A stretch of 64,000 nucleotides of DNA from Actinoalloteichus hoggarensis (GCF_002234535.1 NZ_CP022521.1:4402001-4466000); one strand, 5' to 3'; numbered from the stretch's first letter, positions 14,809 to 23,837 are shown. Notes: generated by a model not told the origin, from the sequence alone. Numbers and translations: made by a program.

Positions 14809-16089
14809 TCAGCCTGCGAGGTTCAGCGAGCCGCTGAGGAAGGCGTCCCACGCCTGGTCGGGGCTCGCGGTCCCCTCCTCGATCGAGGCCAGCGCGGGCG
14901 ACAGCACGTTGCTCTGGATCTGACCGTCACGCGGCCCCTTGAACTGCGCGGGACCGACGTCGGCGGCCCGCTCCGCGAACAGCGCGCCGGTATCGACGTC
15001 GAAGTACTCGTTGGTCAGCGCCAGCAGCTCCTCGGACTCCAGCGCCTCGATCTGGCTCGGGAAGGGGCCGGAGGCGACGAACGCCCGGGTCTGCTGCTCG
15101 GGAGCGGTCAACCAGGCGGCGAGTGCGGCCGCCTCCTCGGGGTGGTCGGTCTGGGTGGGCACGGTCAGCCAGGTGCCGCCCCAGTTGCCGCCGCCGTCCG
15201 GGAAGTCCTCGGCGACCCGCCAGACCTTGTCCGGGCCTGCCAGCTCCTCGATCTGTCCGAGCAGCCACGGCGGGCAGGTCTTGGTGGCGAAGGCGTCCTC
15301 GCGGAAGCTGGTGTCCCAGGCAGGGCTGAAGGCCTCGAGCCCCGCGGACTGGCCGCCCTCGATCGCGGCGACCACCTGATCCCAGTTGTCCCTGATGTCG
15401 GCGTTCGTCTCGACCACCAGGTTGCTGTCGGTGTCGTAGTAGCCGGTCTCCAGCTGGTTGTGCATGGCGTTGAAGACCTGGGGGCCGAAGTCGAACCAGG
15501 CCGTGTCCGGGTTCGCCGCGATGAACTCGTCACCGGCGGCGAAGTAGGAGTCCCACGTCGCGAACAGCTCGCCGACCTCGGCCGGGTCGCTGGGCAGGCC
15601 CGCCTCCTCCAGTAAGTCGGCGCGGTAGCACATGGCCAGCGGGCCGATGTCGGTCCCGTAGCCGATCAGCTTGCCGTCGGGGGTCTGGCCGCCCTCGTAC
15701 TTCCAGTCCAGCCAGCGGTCCGGGCTGACGTCGTCGGGCCCGATCTCGTTCAGGTCGTGGAAGCGGCCGGAGGCCTCCATCGCCTGCGCGATGTAGCCCT
15801 CCTCGACGCCTTCGATGTCGGCGAGGCCGGAGCCCGCGCCGATCTTGGTGAACAGATTCTGGTGGTGGGCCTCGGCGGTGCCGGTCTTGCGTTGGATGAC
15901 GGTGATGCCGGGGTTGGCCTCCTCGTACTCCTCCAACAACTCCTCGTAGCCGAACTCGTTGAACGTCGCCACCACGAGTTCGATGTCGCCGTCGCCGCCG
16001 CCGTCACCACCACCACCGCAGGCGGACAGGGTCAGGGCGGCGGTCAGGCCTACCGGCAGGGCGAGCATTCTCCGTCTCGGATGGCGCAC
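14809..16089 (-). CDS. cebE: Cellobiose-binding lipoprotein CebE
   Basis: This is the solute-binding lipoprotein of the cello-oligosaccharide ABC importer (family 1 extracellular binding protein), 426 aa. A signal peptide ends in a lipobox (LTLSAC), followed by a Gly/Asp linker and the bilobal domain beginning IELVVATFNEFGYEELLEEY. The mature part is rich in Trp and acidic residues, as in sugar binders. GTG 16089 is preferred: it has AGGAG 7 nt upstream, while the ATG 15 nt earlier lacks a site. With this start, the CebR box lies exactly 72 nt upstream, as in the small ORF at 10872. First gene of the operon with cebF, cebG and the beta-glucosidase. Confidence 0.93.
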   Translation of the reverse strand: MRHPRRRMLALPVGLTAALTLSACGGGGDGGGDGDIELVVATFNEFGYEELLEEYEEANPGITVIQRKTGTAEAHHQNLFTKIGAGSGLADIEGVEEGYIAQAMEASGRFHDLNEIGPDDVSPDRWLDWKYEGGQTPDGKLIGYGTDIGPLAMCYRADLLEEAGLPSDPAEVGELFATWDSYFAAGDEFIAANPDTAWFDFGPQVFNAMHNQLETGYYDTDSNLVVETNADIRDNWDQVVAAIEGGQSAGLEAFSPAWDTSFREDAFATKTCPPWLLGQIEELAGPDKVWRVAEDFPDGGGNWGGTWLTVPTQTDHPEEAAALAAWLTAPEQQTRAFVASGPFPSQIEALESEELLALTNEYFDVDTGALFAERAADVGPAQFKGPRDGQIQSNVLSPALASIEEGTASPDQAWDAFLSGSLNLAG

Positions 16090-16160
16090 GTCGACACTCC
16101 TCATCGGTGGAACCGGCTCGGGAAGGGCTCAGGCCGAGCCCGCTGAACAGCGCAAGAACC

Positions 16161-16174
16161 TGTGAGCGCTCCCA
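16161..16174 (-). promoter_or_regulatory. CebR-type operator in front of cebE (TGTGAGCGCTCCCA)
   Basis: It is identical to the box at 10944-10957, including flanks, over 19 bp (16158-16176). It lies 72 nt upstream of the chosen cebE start. Confidence 0.85.
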
Positions 16175-16391
16175 AATTCTTGGGCAACAGTGTCGAAGGC
16201 CACAGTAGCGAAGTCAAGGGAACGTTTCCATGGTGTTACCTGAGCCGTCACCGCCCGGCAGGCGAGCCGGGGTCGTTCAGCGGCGACTACCTGCGTATAC
16301 CCGCCACTCGAAACCATGGACCGACGTCGTCGGCCGATCGGCGAACATCTGTCGTCCGTCGACGGCGGCACCGGCACGGCACGCTTACACA

Positions 16392-16405
16392 TGGGAACGC
16401 TCCCA
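16392..16405. promoter_or_regulatory. CebR-type operator in the cebE-cebR spacer (TGGGAACGCTCCCA)
   Basis: One central mismatch to the perfect palindrome. It lies between the divergent cebE and cebR genes, where it could act on either promoter. Confidence 0.8.
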
Positions 16406-16513
16406 GTCCGCCATCGGCGTGCTGATCAGCAGCGACGATCAACACAGGAACACGACCAGGTAGTTTGAACACGAAGGCGGGGGAAGAACCGGAGATGTCC
16501 TACCATCAGGTGC

Positions 16514-16527
16514 CGGGAGCGCTCCCA
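16514..16527 (+). promoter_or_regulatory. CebR-type operator in front of cebR (CGGGAGCGCTCCCA)
   Basis: One terminal mismatch. It lies 91 nt upstream of the cebR start, suggesting autoregulation. Confidence 0.8.
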
Positions 16528-16617
16528 ACGCTGGAGGAGGCGTCTGCATCGCATGCGGTCCTACCTGGTCAAGGGATGCGACTCCCTCCTCGCCACAGTA
16601 CGGAGGTGTTGTAGACA

Positions 16618-17652
16618 GTGGCCGAAGCAGACCACGGACACGGTGCGAGCAGGCCCACCTTGGAGCAGGTGGCCGCCGCCGCCGGCGTCTCACGCGGCAC
16701 CGTCTCGCGGGTGGTGAACGGTTCTCCGCAGGTCAGCGAATCGGCCAGGGCCGCGGTGCTCCAGGCGGTGCACGAGCTGGGCTACGTGCCCAACCGTGCC
16801 GCCCGCAGCCTGGCGAGCCGAAAGGCCGACTCCGTGGCGTTCGTCGTCTCCGAACCGGAGACGAGAGTCTTCGGTGAACCGTTCTTCGCCAGCCTGTTGC
16901 GCGGCGCGAGCCGCGAACTGTCCAACAGCGGCCTCCAACTCGTCCTGGTCATGTCCTGGACCGCCCGGGAGCACGCCCAGGTGGAGCAGTACGTGCACAA
17001 CGGGCACGTCGACGGGCTGATGCTCGTCTCGGTGCACGGTGACGACCCGCTGCCCGCCCGGTTGTCCTCCGGCGGCATCCCCGTCGTGATGGCGGGCAGG
17101 CCGCACGTCACCACGCCCGAGATCCCCTACGTGGACTCCGACAACGTCGGCGGGGCCCGCAGCGCGACCAACTATCTCTACGATCAGGGCCGTCGCCGGA
17201 TCGCGACGATCACCGGGCCGCAGGACATGTCGGTCGGCGTCGACCGACTGGCCGGATATCGCTCGGCCCTGCGCGGCCGCCGAGGCGTGCCCAGAGACCT
17301 GTATGCCATCGGAGACTTCGGCCGGGAGAGCGGCGAGCGGGCGATGCGCCAGCTTCTGGAGCGCGAACCCGCCCTGGACGCGGTGTTCGCGGCCAGCGAC
17401 CTCATGGCCGCGGGCGCCCTCATCGCCCTGCGCGCGATGGGCCGCCGGGTGCCCGAGGACGTCGCCGTGATCGGCTTCGACGACTCCGAGGTCGCCGGGC
17501 ACACCGATCCGCCGCTGAGCTCGGTGCGGCAGCCGGTGGAGTTCATGGGACGCGAGATGGCCCGAATGCTGCGGACCATGATCGAGGGCGGCGACCGCAA
17601 GGTCGCGCCCCTCATCCTGCCGACGGAACTGGTGCTACGCGGCTCGACCTGA
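16618..17652 (+). CDS. cebR: LacI-family cellobiose repressor CebR
   Basis: This 344-aa LacI/GalR repressor has an N-terminal helix-turn-helix (about 14-35, TLEQVAAAAGVSRGTVSRVV) and hinge helix (PNRAARSLASRK). It is followed by a periplasmic-binding-protein-like sensor domain ending in DVAVIGFDDSEVAGHTDPPL. Cellobiose is the expected inducer, from the divergent cebEFG-bgl operon and the GGGAGCGCTCCC palindromes that match the known CebR site. The GTG start at 16618 follows GGAGGTG. Of the five boxes in the region, the one at 16514 lies directly before this gene. A hairpin (17749-17785) about 100 bp after the stop probably ends the transcript. Confidence 0.93.
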   Translation: MAEADHGHGASRPTLEQVAAAAGVSRGTVSRVVNGSPQVSESARAAVLQAVHELGYVPNRAARSLASRKADSVAFVVSEPETRVFGEPFFASLLRGASRELSNSGLQLVLVMSWTAREHAQVEQYVHNGHVDGLMLVSVHGDDPLPARLSSGGIPVVMAGRPHVTTPEIPYVDSDNVGGARSATNYLYDQGRRRIATITGPQDMSVGVDRLAGYRSALRGRRGVPRDLYAIGDFGRESGERAMRQLLEREPALDAVFAASDLMAAGALIALRAMGRRVPEDVAVIGFDDSEVAGHTDPPLSSVRQPVEFMGREMARMLRTMIEGGDRKVAPLILPTELVLRGST

Positions 17653-18202
17653 GGCACGGTCGGCGTCACGGCGGCCCCTCCCTCCTGGCCTCGCCCCTGT
17701 CGCGAGGCCGCACCCGTCGCAATCGACGACGGCCCTTCGGCAGGAGCCCGACGTCCCTCCCGCGTGCGACACGGGAGGGGCGTCGGCTCCGGTCCTCCCT
17801 CGACGGTGCCATCAGGCACGCGGCCGCGCGGCACAGGCCGATCGACGCTGCCCGCGCGACGGGCGATCTCTGCCCGAACGGGCAGGCGCCGAGGAGCATG
17901 CGGGAGTGCGTCCGCCCGTGTGGTCCCGCGGACCGGCTCATCGGCACCCGCGGCACGGACAGGGGACGGATCGGCTCGTTCGCGGCGCGGATCGGCCTGC
18001 CGCCGGGCCGCTCACGGGCGCCCGCGTCCACCGCCGCGGGCCGTGCCGCATCGTGGAGGCCGCTTCGACGACGTGTCGCCGCCCGGCCGGGAAAGTCAGG
18101 CATTTCGGGCAGCGCTCACTCGGCAGGCTAACAGGTTACGCAACCGTAGGTTCGAGCCGCATGGCTGGTCAGGAGGGCCCTCCCAGGGGTTACTGTCAGG
18201 CC
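17653..18202. other. 550-bp stretch without a supported gene
   Basis: It contains the hairpin after cebR and, at its right end, a -10-like hexamer for the acyltransferase gene. Open frames here have no ribosome-binding sites and no recognisable domains. Confidence 0.5.
17749..17785 (+). terminator. Hairpin downstream of cebR
   Basis: A 14-bp stem with one G-T type mismatch (CGACGTCCCTCCCG / CGGGAGGGGCGTCG) and a 9-nt loop, placed 97 bp after the cebR stop. Confidence 0.55.
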
Positions 18203-18946
18203 ATGCCGGAACTCGTGTATCCGCCGATCGTCCTCGCCAGCAAGGCCGTGTTCCGCATCCTGGATCTGCGGCTGAAGGTCACCGGCGCCGAGCACGTGCC
18301 GACGACGGGCGGCGCCGTGCTCGCCGCGAACCACGTCAGCTACCTGGACTTCATCTTCTGCGGCTACGGCGCGCAGCCCTCACGCAGGCTGGTGCGGTTC
18401 ATGGCGAAGAAGGCGATCTTCGATCACCGCATCGCCGGGCCGCTGATGCGCGGGATGCGGCACATCGCGGTCGACCGTGCCGCGGGCGCGGAGTCTTACG
18501 AGCAGGCGCTGACGGCCTTGCGGGCAGGCGAGGTGGTCGGCGTCTTCCCCGAGGCCACCATCAGCCGCTCGTTCACGGTGAAGGCGCTCAAGACCGGCGC
18601 CGCCCGACTGGCCGCCGCCGCGGGCGTTCCTCTGATCCCGGTGTCGTTGTGGGGGACGCAACGACTGTGGACCAAGGGCAGGCCCCGCACGCTCACCCGT
18701 CGACACGTACCCGTCTCCATCAGCCTCGGCGAGCCGATGCACCCCTCCCCCGACGAGTCGCCGGAGGTGGTCACCGCCGAACTGCACACTCGGATGAGCG
18801 CCCTGCTCGACGCGGCGCAGCGCTCCTACCCCGACCAGCCCGCCGACGAGGCGGACCGCTGGTGGCAGCCCGCGCATCTGGGCGGCTCGGCCCCGACGCC
18901 CGACGAGGCCGCCGAACTCGACGCGCACCGCCCGGAGAACCGCTGA
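18203..18946 (+). CDS. 1-acyl-sn-glycerol-3-phosphate acyltransferase (PlsC family)
   Basis: This 247-aa membrane-associated acyltransferase is of the PlsC/LPLAT type and is expected to make phosphatidic acid from lysophosphatidic acid. The catalytic HX4D motif is NHVSYLD (His44, Asp49) and the glycerophosphate-binding block is FPEATISRS (115-123), a variant of FPEGTRS with Ala for Gly. A C-terminal polar extension (about 205-247) is unlikely to be folded. There is no Shine-Dalgarno sequence before ATG 18203, but TACTGT (18191-18196) ends 6 nt upstream, so the transcript may be leaderless. Actinomycetes carry several PlsC paralogues, so the exact acceptor is uncertain. Confidence 0.88.
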   Translation: MPELVYPPIVLASKAVFRILDLRLKVTGAEHVPTTGGAVLAANHVSYLDFIFCGYGAQPSRRLVRFMAKKAIFDHRIAGPLMRGMRHIAVDRAAGAESYEQALTALRAGEVVGVFPEATISRSFTVKALKTGAARLAAAAGVPLIPVSLWGTQRLWTKGRPRTLTRRHVPVSISLGEPMHPSPDESPEVVTAELHTRMSALLDAAQRSYPDQPADEADRWWQPAHLGGSAPTPDEAAELDAHRPENR

Positions 18947-19820
18947 ATCGCTGAACGAGCCGGTGCGATCCGGACCGGTCCCACGCGAGGGGCGATACCA
19001 CGACCGAGATCGACCGAACGCACCATGCCGGTCCTCCTCGTGGCCGGTCGCCCTCGTGACAGGCCGTCCTGCCGTCGATCGTCCTCGGCCGGCCCCGGTG
19101 CGAACGCGTCAGCGGCTCGCCGGGCATCGACCGCCGTGAGGACTGCTGCCCGTCCGGGACCGACAGGAACGTCGGGGCGCCAGAGACATCGAGGGCGCCA
19201 GCGGCGTCGAAGCGGCCGGAGACCCCGGGACGGCCGGGCACCGGAGACGAGGGTGCCCGGGTGATGCGGCAGGCGACCGACTCGCCCTTCCGGATCGTCG
19301 AACGGCGGAGAGCCGCCACGTGCCGGCGTCGAGGCGGCACCGAGTCCGTCCGTGATCGGCCACGGCATCCGCCGGCAGAAGCGGGTGACGACCGGGAAGC
19401 GCGAGTCGAGTCCCGAAGTCGGAACCGGAGTGAGCGGCCGGGAGAGGTGACTCCCGCCGCCGAGAACTCCGCAGGCGAGGACCTGCCGGCCAGAGCGTAC
19501 CCAGGGGCGGCGGCCCCGCTGCGCGGCCTCTCGACTCCGGGGACGTGTCCCGAGCGAGGCGACACCGTGTCCCGGCCGAAGCGGCCCGTCCCGCCCGTCC
19601 CGCCGAGCCTCTCCTCTCCGGGACCAGGTGCCGCCGAGGCGTGTCCCGTCCCACGTCTCCCTCGCAGCCGCTCCGCGCCGAGGACGAGTTCCGCCCCAGG
19701 CGCCCTGTCCCGCCGTCCCGCTCCAGGTCCGCCCCGGGGCCGCACCGAGGGGACGGTCCCCGCGAAGGCGACGTCCGTAGTTCGCCGACGGGCGAACCAC
19801 GCCGCGGCTACCTTCGCCCG
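18947..19820. other. 874-bp stretch without a supported gene; clustered GTCCCG words
   Basis: No frame here has a ribosome-binding site plus plausible composition. A 9-bp hairpin (19234-19260, CCGGGCACC / GGTGCCCGG) could be a terminator. Between about 19546 and 19720 the hexamer GTCCCG recurs at least seven times, giving a low-complexity patch just upstream of the EamA gene. No function can be assigned. Confidence 0.45.
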
Positions 19821-20936
19821 ATGCCTGCGACGACCCCTCCCCTCTCCCCCGCCGGATCAGCCGGGCACGGACCAGCCGGACCGGGGCTCGCGCTCGGCGC
19901 GGCCGCGGTGACCGTCGTCGCGTGGGCCTCGGCCTTCGTGGCGATCCGCCGGGTCGGCGAGACGTTCTCACCCGGACCGCTGGCTCTGGGCCGGCTTCTC
20001 GTCGGCGCGGGGGCGCTCGGCCTGCTGCTCCTCCTGCGCAACCGCTCCTGGGTGCGGCCGACCCGCCGAGAGTGGGCGCTGCTGACACTGTGCGGCCTGA
20101 CGTGGTTCGCGATCTACAACCTCGCACTGAACACGGCGGAACGGTCCTTGGACGCCGGCACCACCTCGATGCTGGTCAACATCGGACCGGTGCTCATCGC
20201 GCTGGGCGCGGGTGTTCTGCTCGGCGAGGGCTTCCCGCGATGGCTGCTGATCGGCGCGGCGGTGTCGATGGGCGGGGTCGTGATCATCGGCATGGGATCG
20301 ACCGGCGACGGCGCGGTCGACGGCGGCGGGGTGCTGCTCTGTGTCGTCGCCGCGATCACCTACGCGATCGGCGCGCTCGCGCAGAAGCCCGTCCTGCACA
20401 GGCTGCCCGCGCTGCAGGTGACGTGGCTCGCCTGCGCGATCGGCGCGGTGGCGTGTCTGCCCTTCGCCCCCGGCCTCGTCGGCGAAGTCGGCCGGGCGAC
20501 GCCCGCCGAGATCGGCGGGCTGCTGTATCTCGGGCTGGTGCCCACCGCGCTGGCCTTCAGCACCTGGGCGTACGCGCTGGCCAGGATGAGCGCGGGACGG
20601 CTCGGCGTCACCACGTACCTGGTGCCGCCGCTGACGATCCTGGGCGGCGTGCTGCTGCTCGACGAGGTGCCGCCCCCGCCTGCGCTGTTCGGCGGCGTGC
20701 TCTGCCTTCTCGGCGTGGCGCTCTCCCGCCGCCGGGAGCACCGTCCGCGACCGTCGACGCCCGGAGCCGTGGCGACGCCGCCTCCGGCCGGAAGCGGTGC
20801 CGACGCGCCGCCTGCCGAGAGCCACCGGAGTGTCACCCCCACGCGACGAGCGCCGCACGGCTCGACGAGCGGCCCGGATCGACCGTCCGAGCAGACCTCC
20901 TCGCCGGAGCTCAGCCCGCGAAACCCACTCCCATGA
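19821..20936 (+). CDS. EamA-family (DMT) transporter
   Basis: This 371-aa inner-membrane protein has ten hydrophobic segments in two EamA repeats, the first starting near GLALGAAAVTVVAWASAFVAIR and the second near GGGVLLCVVAAITYAIGALA. The RhaT/EamA signature is clear (WASAFVAIRRVGETFSPGPLALGRL). Such drug/metabolite transporters export or exchange small metabolites; the substrate cannot be read from sequence. A C-terminal tail of about 75 residues, rich in Pro, Ser and Thr, is longer than usual and looks disordered. The ATG at 19821 has TACCTT 6 nt upstream and no Shine-Dalgarno, suggesting a leaderless message. Its 3' end overlaps the convergent methyltransferase gene by 26 bp. Confidence 0.87.
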   Translation: MPATTPPLSPAGSAGHGPAGPGLALGAAAVTVVAWASAFVAIRRVGETFSPGPLALGRLLVGAGALGLLLLLRNRSWVRPTRREWALLTLCGLTWFAIYNLALNTAERSLDAGTTSMLVNIGPVLIALGAGVLLGEGFPRWLLIGAAVSMGGVVIIGMGSTGDGAVDGGGVLLCVVAAITYAIGALAQKPVLHRLPALQVTWLACAIGAVACLPFAPGLVGEVGRATPAEIGGLLYLGLVPTALAFSTWAYALARMSAGRLGVTTYLVPPLTILGGVLLLDEVPPPPALFGGVLCLLGVALSRRREHRPRPSTPGAVATPPPAGSGADAPPAESHRSVTPTRRAPHGSTSGPDRPSEQTSSPELSPRNPLP

Positions 20937-21729
20937 GGGAGTCGCCGCAGAAGGTGTGCTGCTCACGGCGGGCCACCTCCGCGAGGTAGTCCGCCTTCAC
21001 CCTGGCCAGCGCGTCCTCGTCGAGTCCGGACAGCACGCCACGCAGCGCCGACCCCACCGCCATCGCCCAGGCGAGCTCGGGAGTCAACGTCGTCCGCAAA
21101 GAGACCTTCTCGACGGCCACGTCACGCAGGCCGAGGCCGGTGAGCCAGTCGTGCAGCTTCGCCGCGCTGTCGACGCGCGACGCCGGGTTCGCGGGCGATG
21201 CCGGGTTCGCGGGAAGGTTCCGTTCCCGCCGCACCGCCGCCAGCACCAGCTCGGGCAGCGGACGAACCGCCTGTTCGTCCCAGGTGCTCACGGCGAGACG
21301 CCCGCCGGGTCGGAGCAGGCCGATCAGTCGCCGCACGTCGCGGTCCATGTCCGGCAGGAAGAAGACTCCGTAGGCGCACTGGACCACGTCGTAGCCGCCG
21401 TCGGGCGCGGGCCAGGACGTCACGTCGGCGGCCGTGAAGCGGATGTTCGACAGTCCCAGCGCGGCGGCTCGGGCGCGCCCGTCGTCGAGGAGTCCCTCGG
21501 CCAGGTCGACGGCGTCGACCCGGCCGCGCTCCCCCACCGCACGGGCCGCCGGGACCGCCGAGGCGCCCGCGCCCGCGCAGGCGTCGAGCACTCGTTCGCC
21601 GGGCCGAGGGGCGCTCACCCGGACCAGTTCCTCGCCGAGCGGCTCCCAGAGCAGGGGCGACCAACGGCGGAACTCGACCCGGCCCGCGCTGAAGACCTCG
21701 CCCATGCTCACGCTCGACACCCTCGTCAT
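20911..21729 (-). CDS. SAM-dependent class I methyltransferase, candidate Zur target
   Basis: The 272-aa product is a Rossmann-type methyltransferase with motif I VLDACAGAGAS (about 47-57), the acidic strand-2 motif DAVDLAE, DVVQCAYGVFF and the post-I LLRPGGRLAVSTW block. This is the UbiE/COQ5-like layout, but the substrate is not apparent. It contains a short duplicated segment (NPASPANPAS). ATG 21729 has GAGGAG abutting it with no spacer; GTG 21711 or ATG 21705, preceded by AGGGTG, are possible alternative starts. A Zur-like box lies about 31 nt upstream, and the zinc-responsive ribosomal operon follows further upstream on the same strand, so zinc-dependent regulation is suggested. Confidence 0.85.
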   Translation of the reverse strand: MTRVSSVSMGEVFSAGRVEFRRWSPLLWEPLGEELVRVSAPRPGERVLDACAGAGASAVPAARAVGERGRVDAVDLAEGLLDDGRARAAALGLSNIRFTAADVTSWPAPDGGYDVVQCAYGVFFLPDMDRDVRRLIGLLRPGGRLAVSTWDEQAVRPLPELVLAAVRRERNLPANPASPANPASRVDSAAKLHDWLTGLGLRDVAVEKVSLRTTLTPELAWAMAVGSALRGVLSGLDEDALARVKADYLAEVARREQHTFCGDSLMGVGFAG

Positions 21730-21759
21730 CTCCTCACCCGGTAGGCGTTGTATCGGTGA

Positions 21760-21774
21760 TGATAATCGTCTTCT
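21760..21774 (-). promoter_or_regulatory. Zur-like box upstream of the methyltransferase gene
   Basis: TGATAATCGTCTTCT matches 13 of 15 positions of the palindrome TGATAATCGTTTTCA, which resembles known actinobacterial Zur sites and the two other boxes in this window. It lies within an AT-rich patch (21751-21777). Confidence 0.55.
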
Positions 21775-22044
21775 TTAGCGGTGGGTCCGCCGGTGACACG
21801 GTTCGCCGGCCGGGCCGCCGCATCGACTCCTCGACACGGCCGCCACCGGTCGCCGGTGCGTGCGAGCGGGTCCGAGGCAGCCGATCCGGACCGACCCCCG
21901 AGCATCCCCGACGCCGCCGCGAGATCCGACCCGAGTGATCGAGTGCATCGTCACGACGGCCCATCACCGCCGCGGGCGGAGAAGCGGACGCACGATGGAC
22001 GGACGCCCGCCACAGCAGGCGACCGGCTTCCACCACACACCGCA

Positions 22045-22073
22045 CGGGGCCCGGCCCAGACGGCCGGACCCCG
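22045..22073 (-). terminator. Terminator hairpin of the cobW-L31-L32 operon
   Basis: A 12-bp stem with one mismatch (CGGGGCCCGGCC / GGCCGGACCCCG) and a 5-nt loop begins 20 bp after the L32 stop codon. Confidence 0.6.
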
Positions 22074-22093
22074 CAGCGTGTCCTCCTCGACGG

Positions 22094-22249
22094 TCAGGAC
22101 TGCCGATGAAGGTGTCTCATCAGGTTGCGCGGCACCAGCGTCCGCCTGCCGTCGATCACGACGGGAACGAGATCCGGCGCGGTCGCCTTCCACTGCGCGC
22201 GACGATGCCGGGTGTTGCTTCGCGAGGTCTTCCGCTTCGGGACCGCCAT
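22094..22249 (-). CDS. rpmF: Ribosomal protein L32, zinc-free paralogue
   Basis: The 51-aa frame ([20 protein letters not shown], ending MRHLHRQS) is L32: the [10 protein letters not shown] start and RRAQWK motif are diagnostic. The two CxxC pairs that bind zinc in standard L32 are absent; no cysteine occurs at all. This is the C-minus form that replaces the zinc protein when zinc is scarce. The ATG shares a base with the L31 stop (TGATG), so it is translationally coupled. It is the last gene of the minus-strand operon CobW-L31-L32 and is followed by a hairpin. Confidence 0.92.
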   Translation of the reverse strand: MAVPKRKTSRSNTRHRRAQWKATAPDLVPVVIDGRRTLVPRNLMRHLHRQS

Positions 22250-22518
22250 CAGGAGTCACCCGACTTCGGCCTGGACCGGTCGCCGTAGCGCCGTCGGAAC
22301 TTCTCCACCCGACCGGCCGTGTCGACCAGTCGTTGAGTCCCCGTCCAGAAGGGATGCGACGAGGAGCTGACGTCGACGATCACCAGCGGATAGGTGTTGC
22401 CGTCCTCCCATTCCACGGTGCGCTCCGAGGTGATCGTGGAGCGAGTGAGGAATGCGTCCCCCGTGGAGGAGTCCCGAAAGACCACCGGATGGTAGTCGGG
22501 ATGGATGTCCTTCTTCAC
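22249..22518 (-). CDS. rpmE2: Ribosomal protein L31 type B, zinc-free
   Basis: This 89-aa protein is the type B L31 ([20 protein letters not shown], then the [29 protein letters not shown] block). It lacks the CxxC/Cys zinc site of type A and has no cysteine, so it can replace zinc-bearing L31 at the subunit bridge under zinc limitation. The GTG start at 22518 overlaps the stop of the upstream CobW-like gene (GTGA). The stop overlaps the L32 start. Control by the Zur-like box at 23838-23852 is inferred. Confidence 0.95.
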   Translation of the reverse strand: MKKDIHPDYHPVVFRDSSTGDAFLTRSTITSERTVEWEDGNTYPLVIVDVSSSSHPFWTGTQRLVDTAGRVEKFRRRYGDRSRPKSGDS

Positions 22519-23777
22519 CTTTCATCCTTCCTCTCGACGACCACGACGTCGGTTCCGTCGCGGCCCGTGTCGTCGTCCTCGCACGGATCGCTGTGCCAGG
22601 CTCCGAACGGATCGTCGTAGCGCTGCCACGCCTCCGCGCCCTCCGCGAGTTCCGCGTCGGTGAGCAGGGCGTCGCGCAGCGCGGCGCAGATCTCCTCGGG
22701 GTCCGCGCGATGGGTGATGACGACGAACTCCTGCACCCGATCCCCGTAGACAGCGTCCCACCGCAGTGCCGCCGCCGCCTGTCGCTCGGCGGACGCGGCC
22801 GCCCAGGCCTCGGCGTCCGAGGCGGCCAGCCACGGGCCCGCCGGGGCCACTCGGAGGCCGCCGCCCGCCGACTCCAGCCAGAGGGTCTCCGCCGGCCGGG
22901 TGGCCAGCCACAGCCGCGCCCTGGTGCGGATCACTCCGTCGAGCAGCACGTCGATCGCCTCGTGCAGCCTGCCCGGATGGAAGGGTCTGCGCTCCTGGAA
23001 GAGCACCGTGTGGACGCCGCAGTCCGAATCCAGCGGCGGCTGCCCGCGCAACAGCGGCCCGTGTGCGTCGTCGACCGTCCCGCGTCTGGCCGCCGCGGGC
23101 ACCCTGGCCAGCAGCGCGTCGACGTCGAGGTCTGCCAGCGCCGCTCTGGGCGCCGTCGGGGCCAGCCGGTCGAACACGGCGGCCGTCCGCGCGGCGGTCC
23201 AGGGCTCCTCCGCCGTGTGGGCGCGAACGAGGGCGTCGGCGAACTCCACCTGTCCGACGAGCACCTGCGCCACGGTCCGCTCGTCGTCGATGCTCGCCGT
23301 CCTCCCGCGCTCGGCCAGCGCCTCGTCGCCCGCCGCGTCGTCCAGCCACGTCCGCTCGTCGACGACGGTGAGGACTCCCGCCATCTGGACGTCGTCGAGG
23401 ATCGGCCGGTCGTCGACGAGCACGTGGTGCAAGGCCCAGCACACCGCCTCCGGCTCCAGCACCGGGTCGAGATGCAGCACGATGCGAGACAGCCGAGCGT
23501 CGTCGACGAGCCTGCGCACCAACGGCAGCAGATCCTCGCGCAGCGTGCAGGAGACGCAGCCGTGCGCCAACTCCACGGCGGTGGTGACATCGGCGCCGTA
23601 GGCGCGCAGCCTGCGTCGGACCACGCCCTGCGTGATCAGCCGAAGATCATGGTGAATCACCGCCGTGGCGGGTCCGCACATCCGGTCGGCGACCTGCTCC
23701 GCCGCGTCGGCCGCGAGACCCGCGACGACGACCAGAGACGGTCTGCGCTCCGCCGTAGCCAAGGACCTCCACCTCAC
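22515..23777 (-). CDS. CobW/G3E-family protein lacking a recognisable P-loop
   Basis: The 420-aa product has the CobW architecture: an N-terminal nucleotide-binding-like half, and a C-terminal CobW_C-like domain (about 260-400, with [20 protein letters not shown] and [17 protein letters not shown]). Zinc-regulated members act as metallochaperones or in zinc allocation. Two motifs are altered. Where GxxGxGKTT is expected the sequence is [13 protein letters not shown], and the metal motif CxCC reads HGCVSCTL. I choose GTG 23777 because an in-frame TTG at 23837 falls at the edge of the Zur-like box and would put the operator inside the gene. First gene of the operon with L31 and L32; stop and start codons overlap. 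Confidence 0.82.
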   Translation of the reverse strand: MRWRSLATAERRPSLVVVAGLAADAAEQVADRMCGPATAVIHHDLRLITQGVVRRRLRAYGADVTTAVELAHGCVSCTLREDLLPLVRRLVDDARLSRIVLHLDPVLEPEAVCWALHHVLVDDRPILDDVQMAGVLTVVDERTWLDDAAGDEALAERGRTASIDDERTVAQVLVGQVEFADALVRAHTAEEPWTAARTAAVFDRLAPTAPRAALADLDVDALLARVPAAARRGTVDDAHGPLLRGQPPLDSDCGVHTVLFQERRPFHPGRLHEAIDVLLDGVIRTRARLWLATRPAETLWLESAGGGLRVAPAGPWLAASDAEAWAAASAERQAAAALRWDAVYGDRVQEFVVITHRADPEEICAALRDALLTDAELAEGAEAWQRYDDPFGAWHSDPCEDDDTGRDGTDVVVVERKDER

Positions 23778-23837
23778 CCTCTCGTTGACTTGCTCTCCTC
23801 GGCCGTCGATCGGCCGAGAGGGCAGACTAGACGACAA

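Larger units (their letters stand above)
21730..22093. other. 364-bp spacer with a Zur-like box and a terminator
   Basis: It contains the Zur-like box at 21760-21774 and the hairpin at 22045-22073. No gene is supported in between. Confidence 0.5.
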
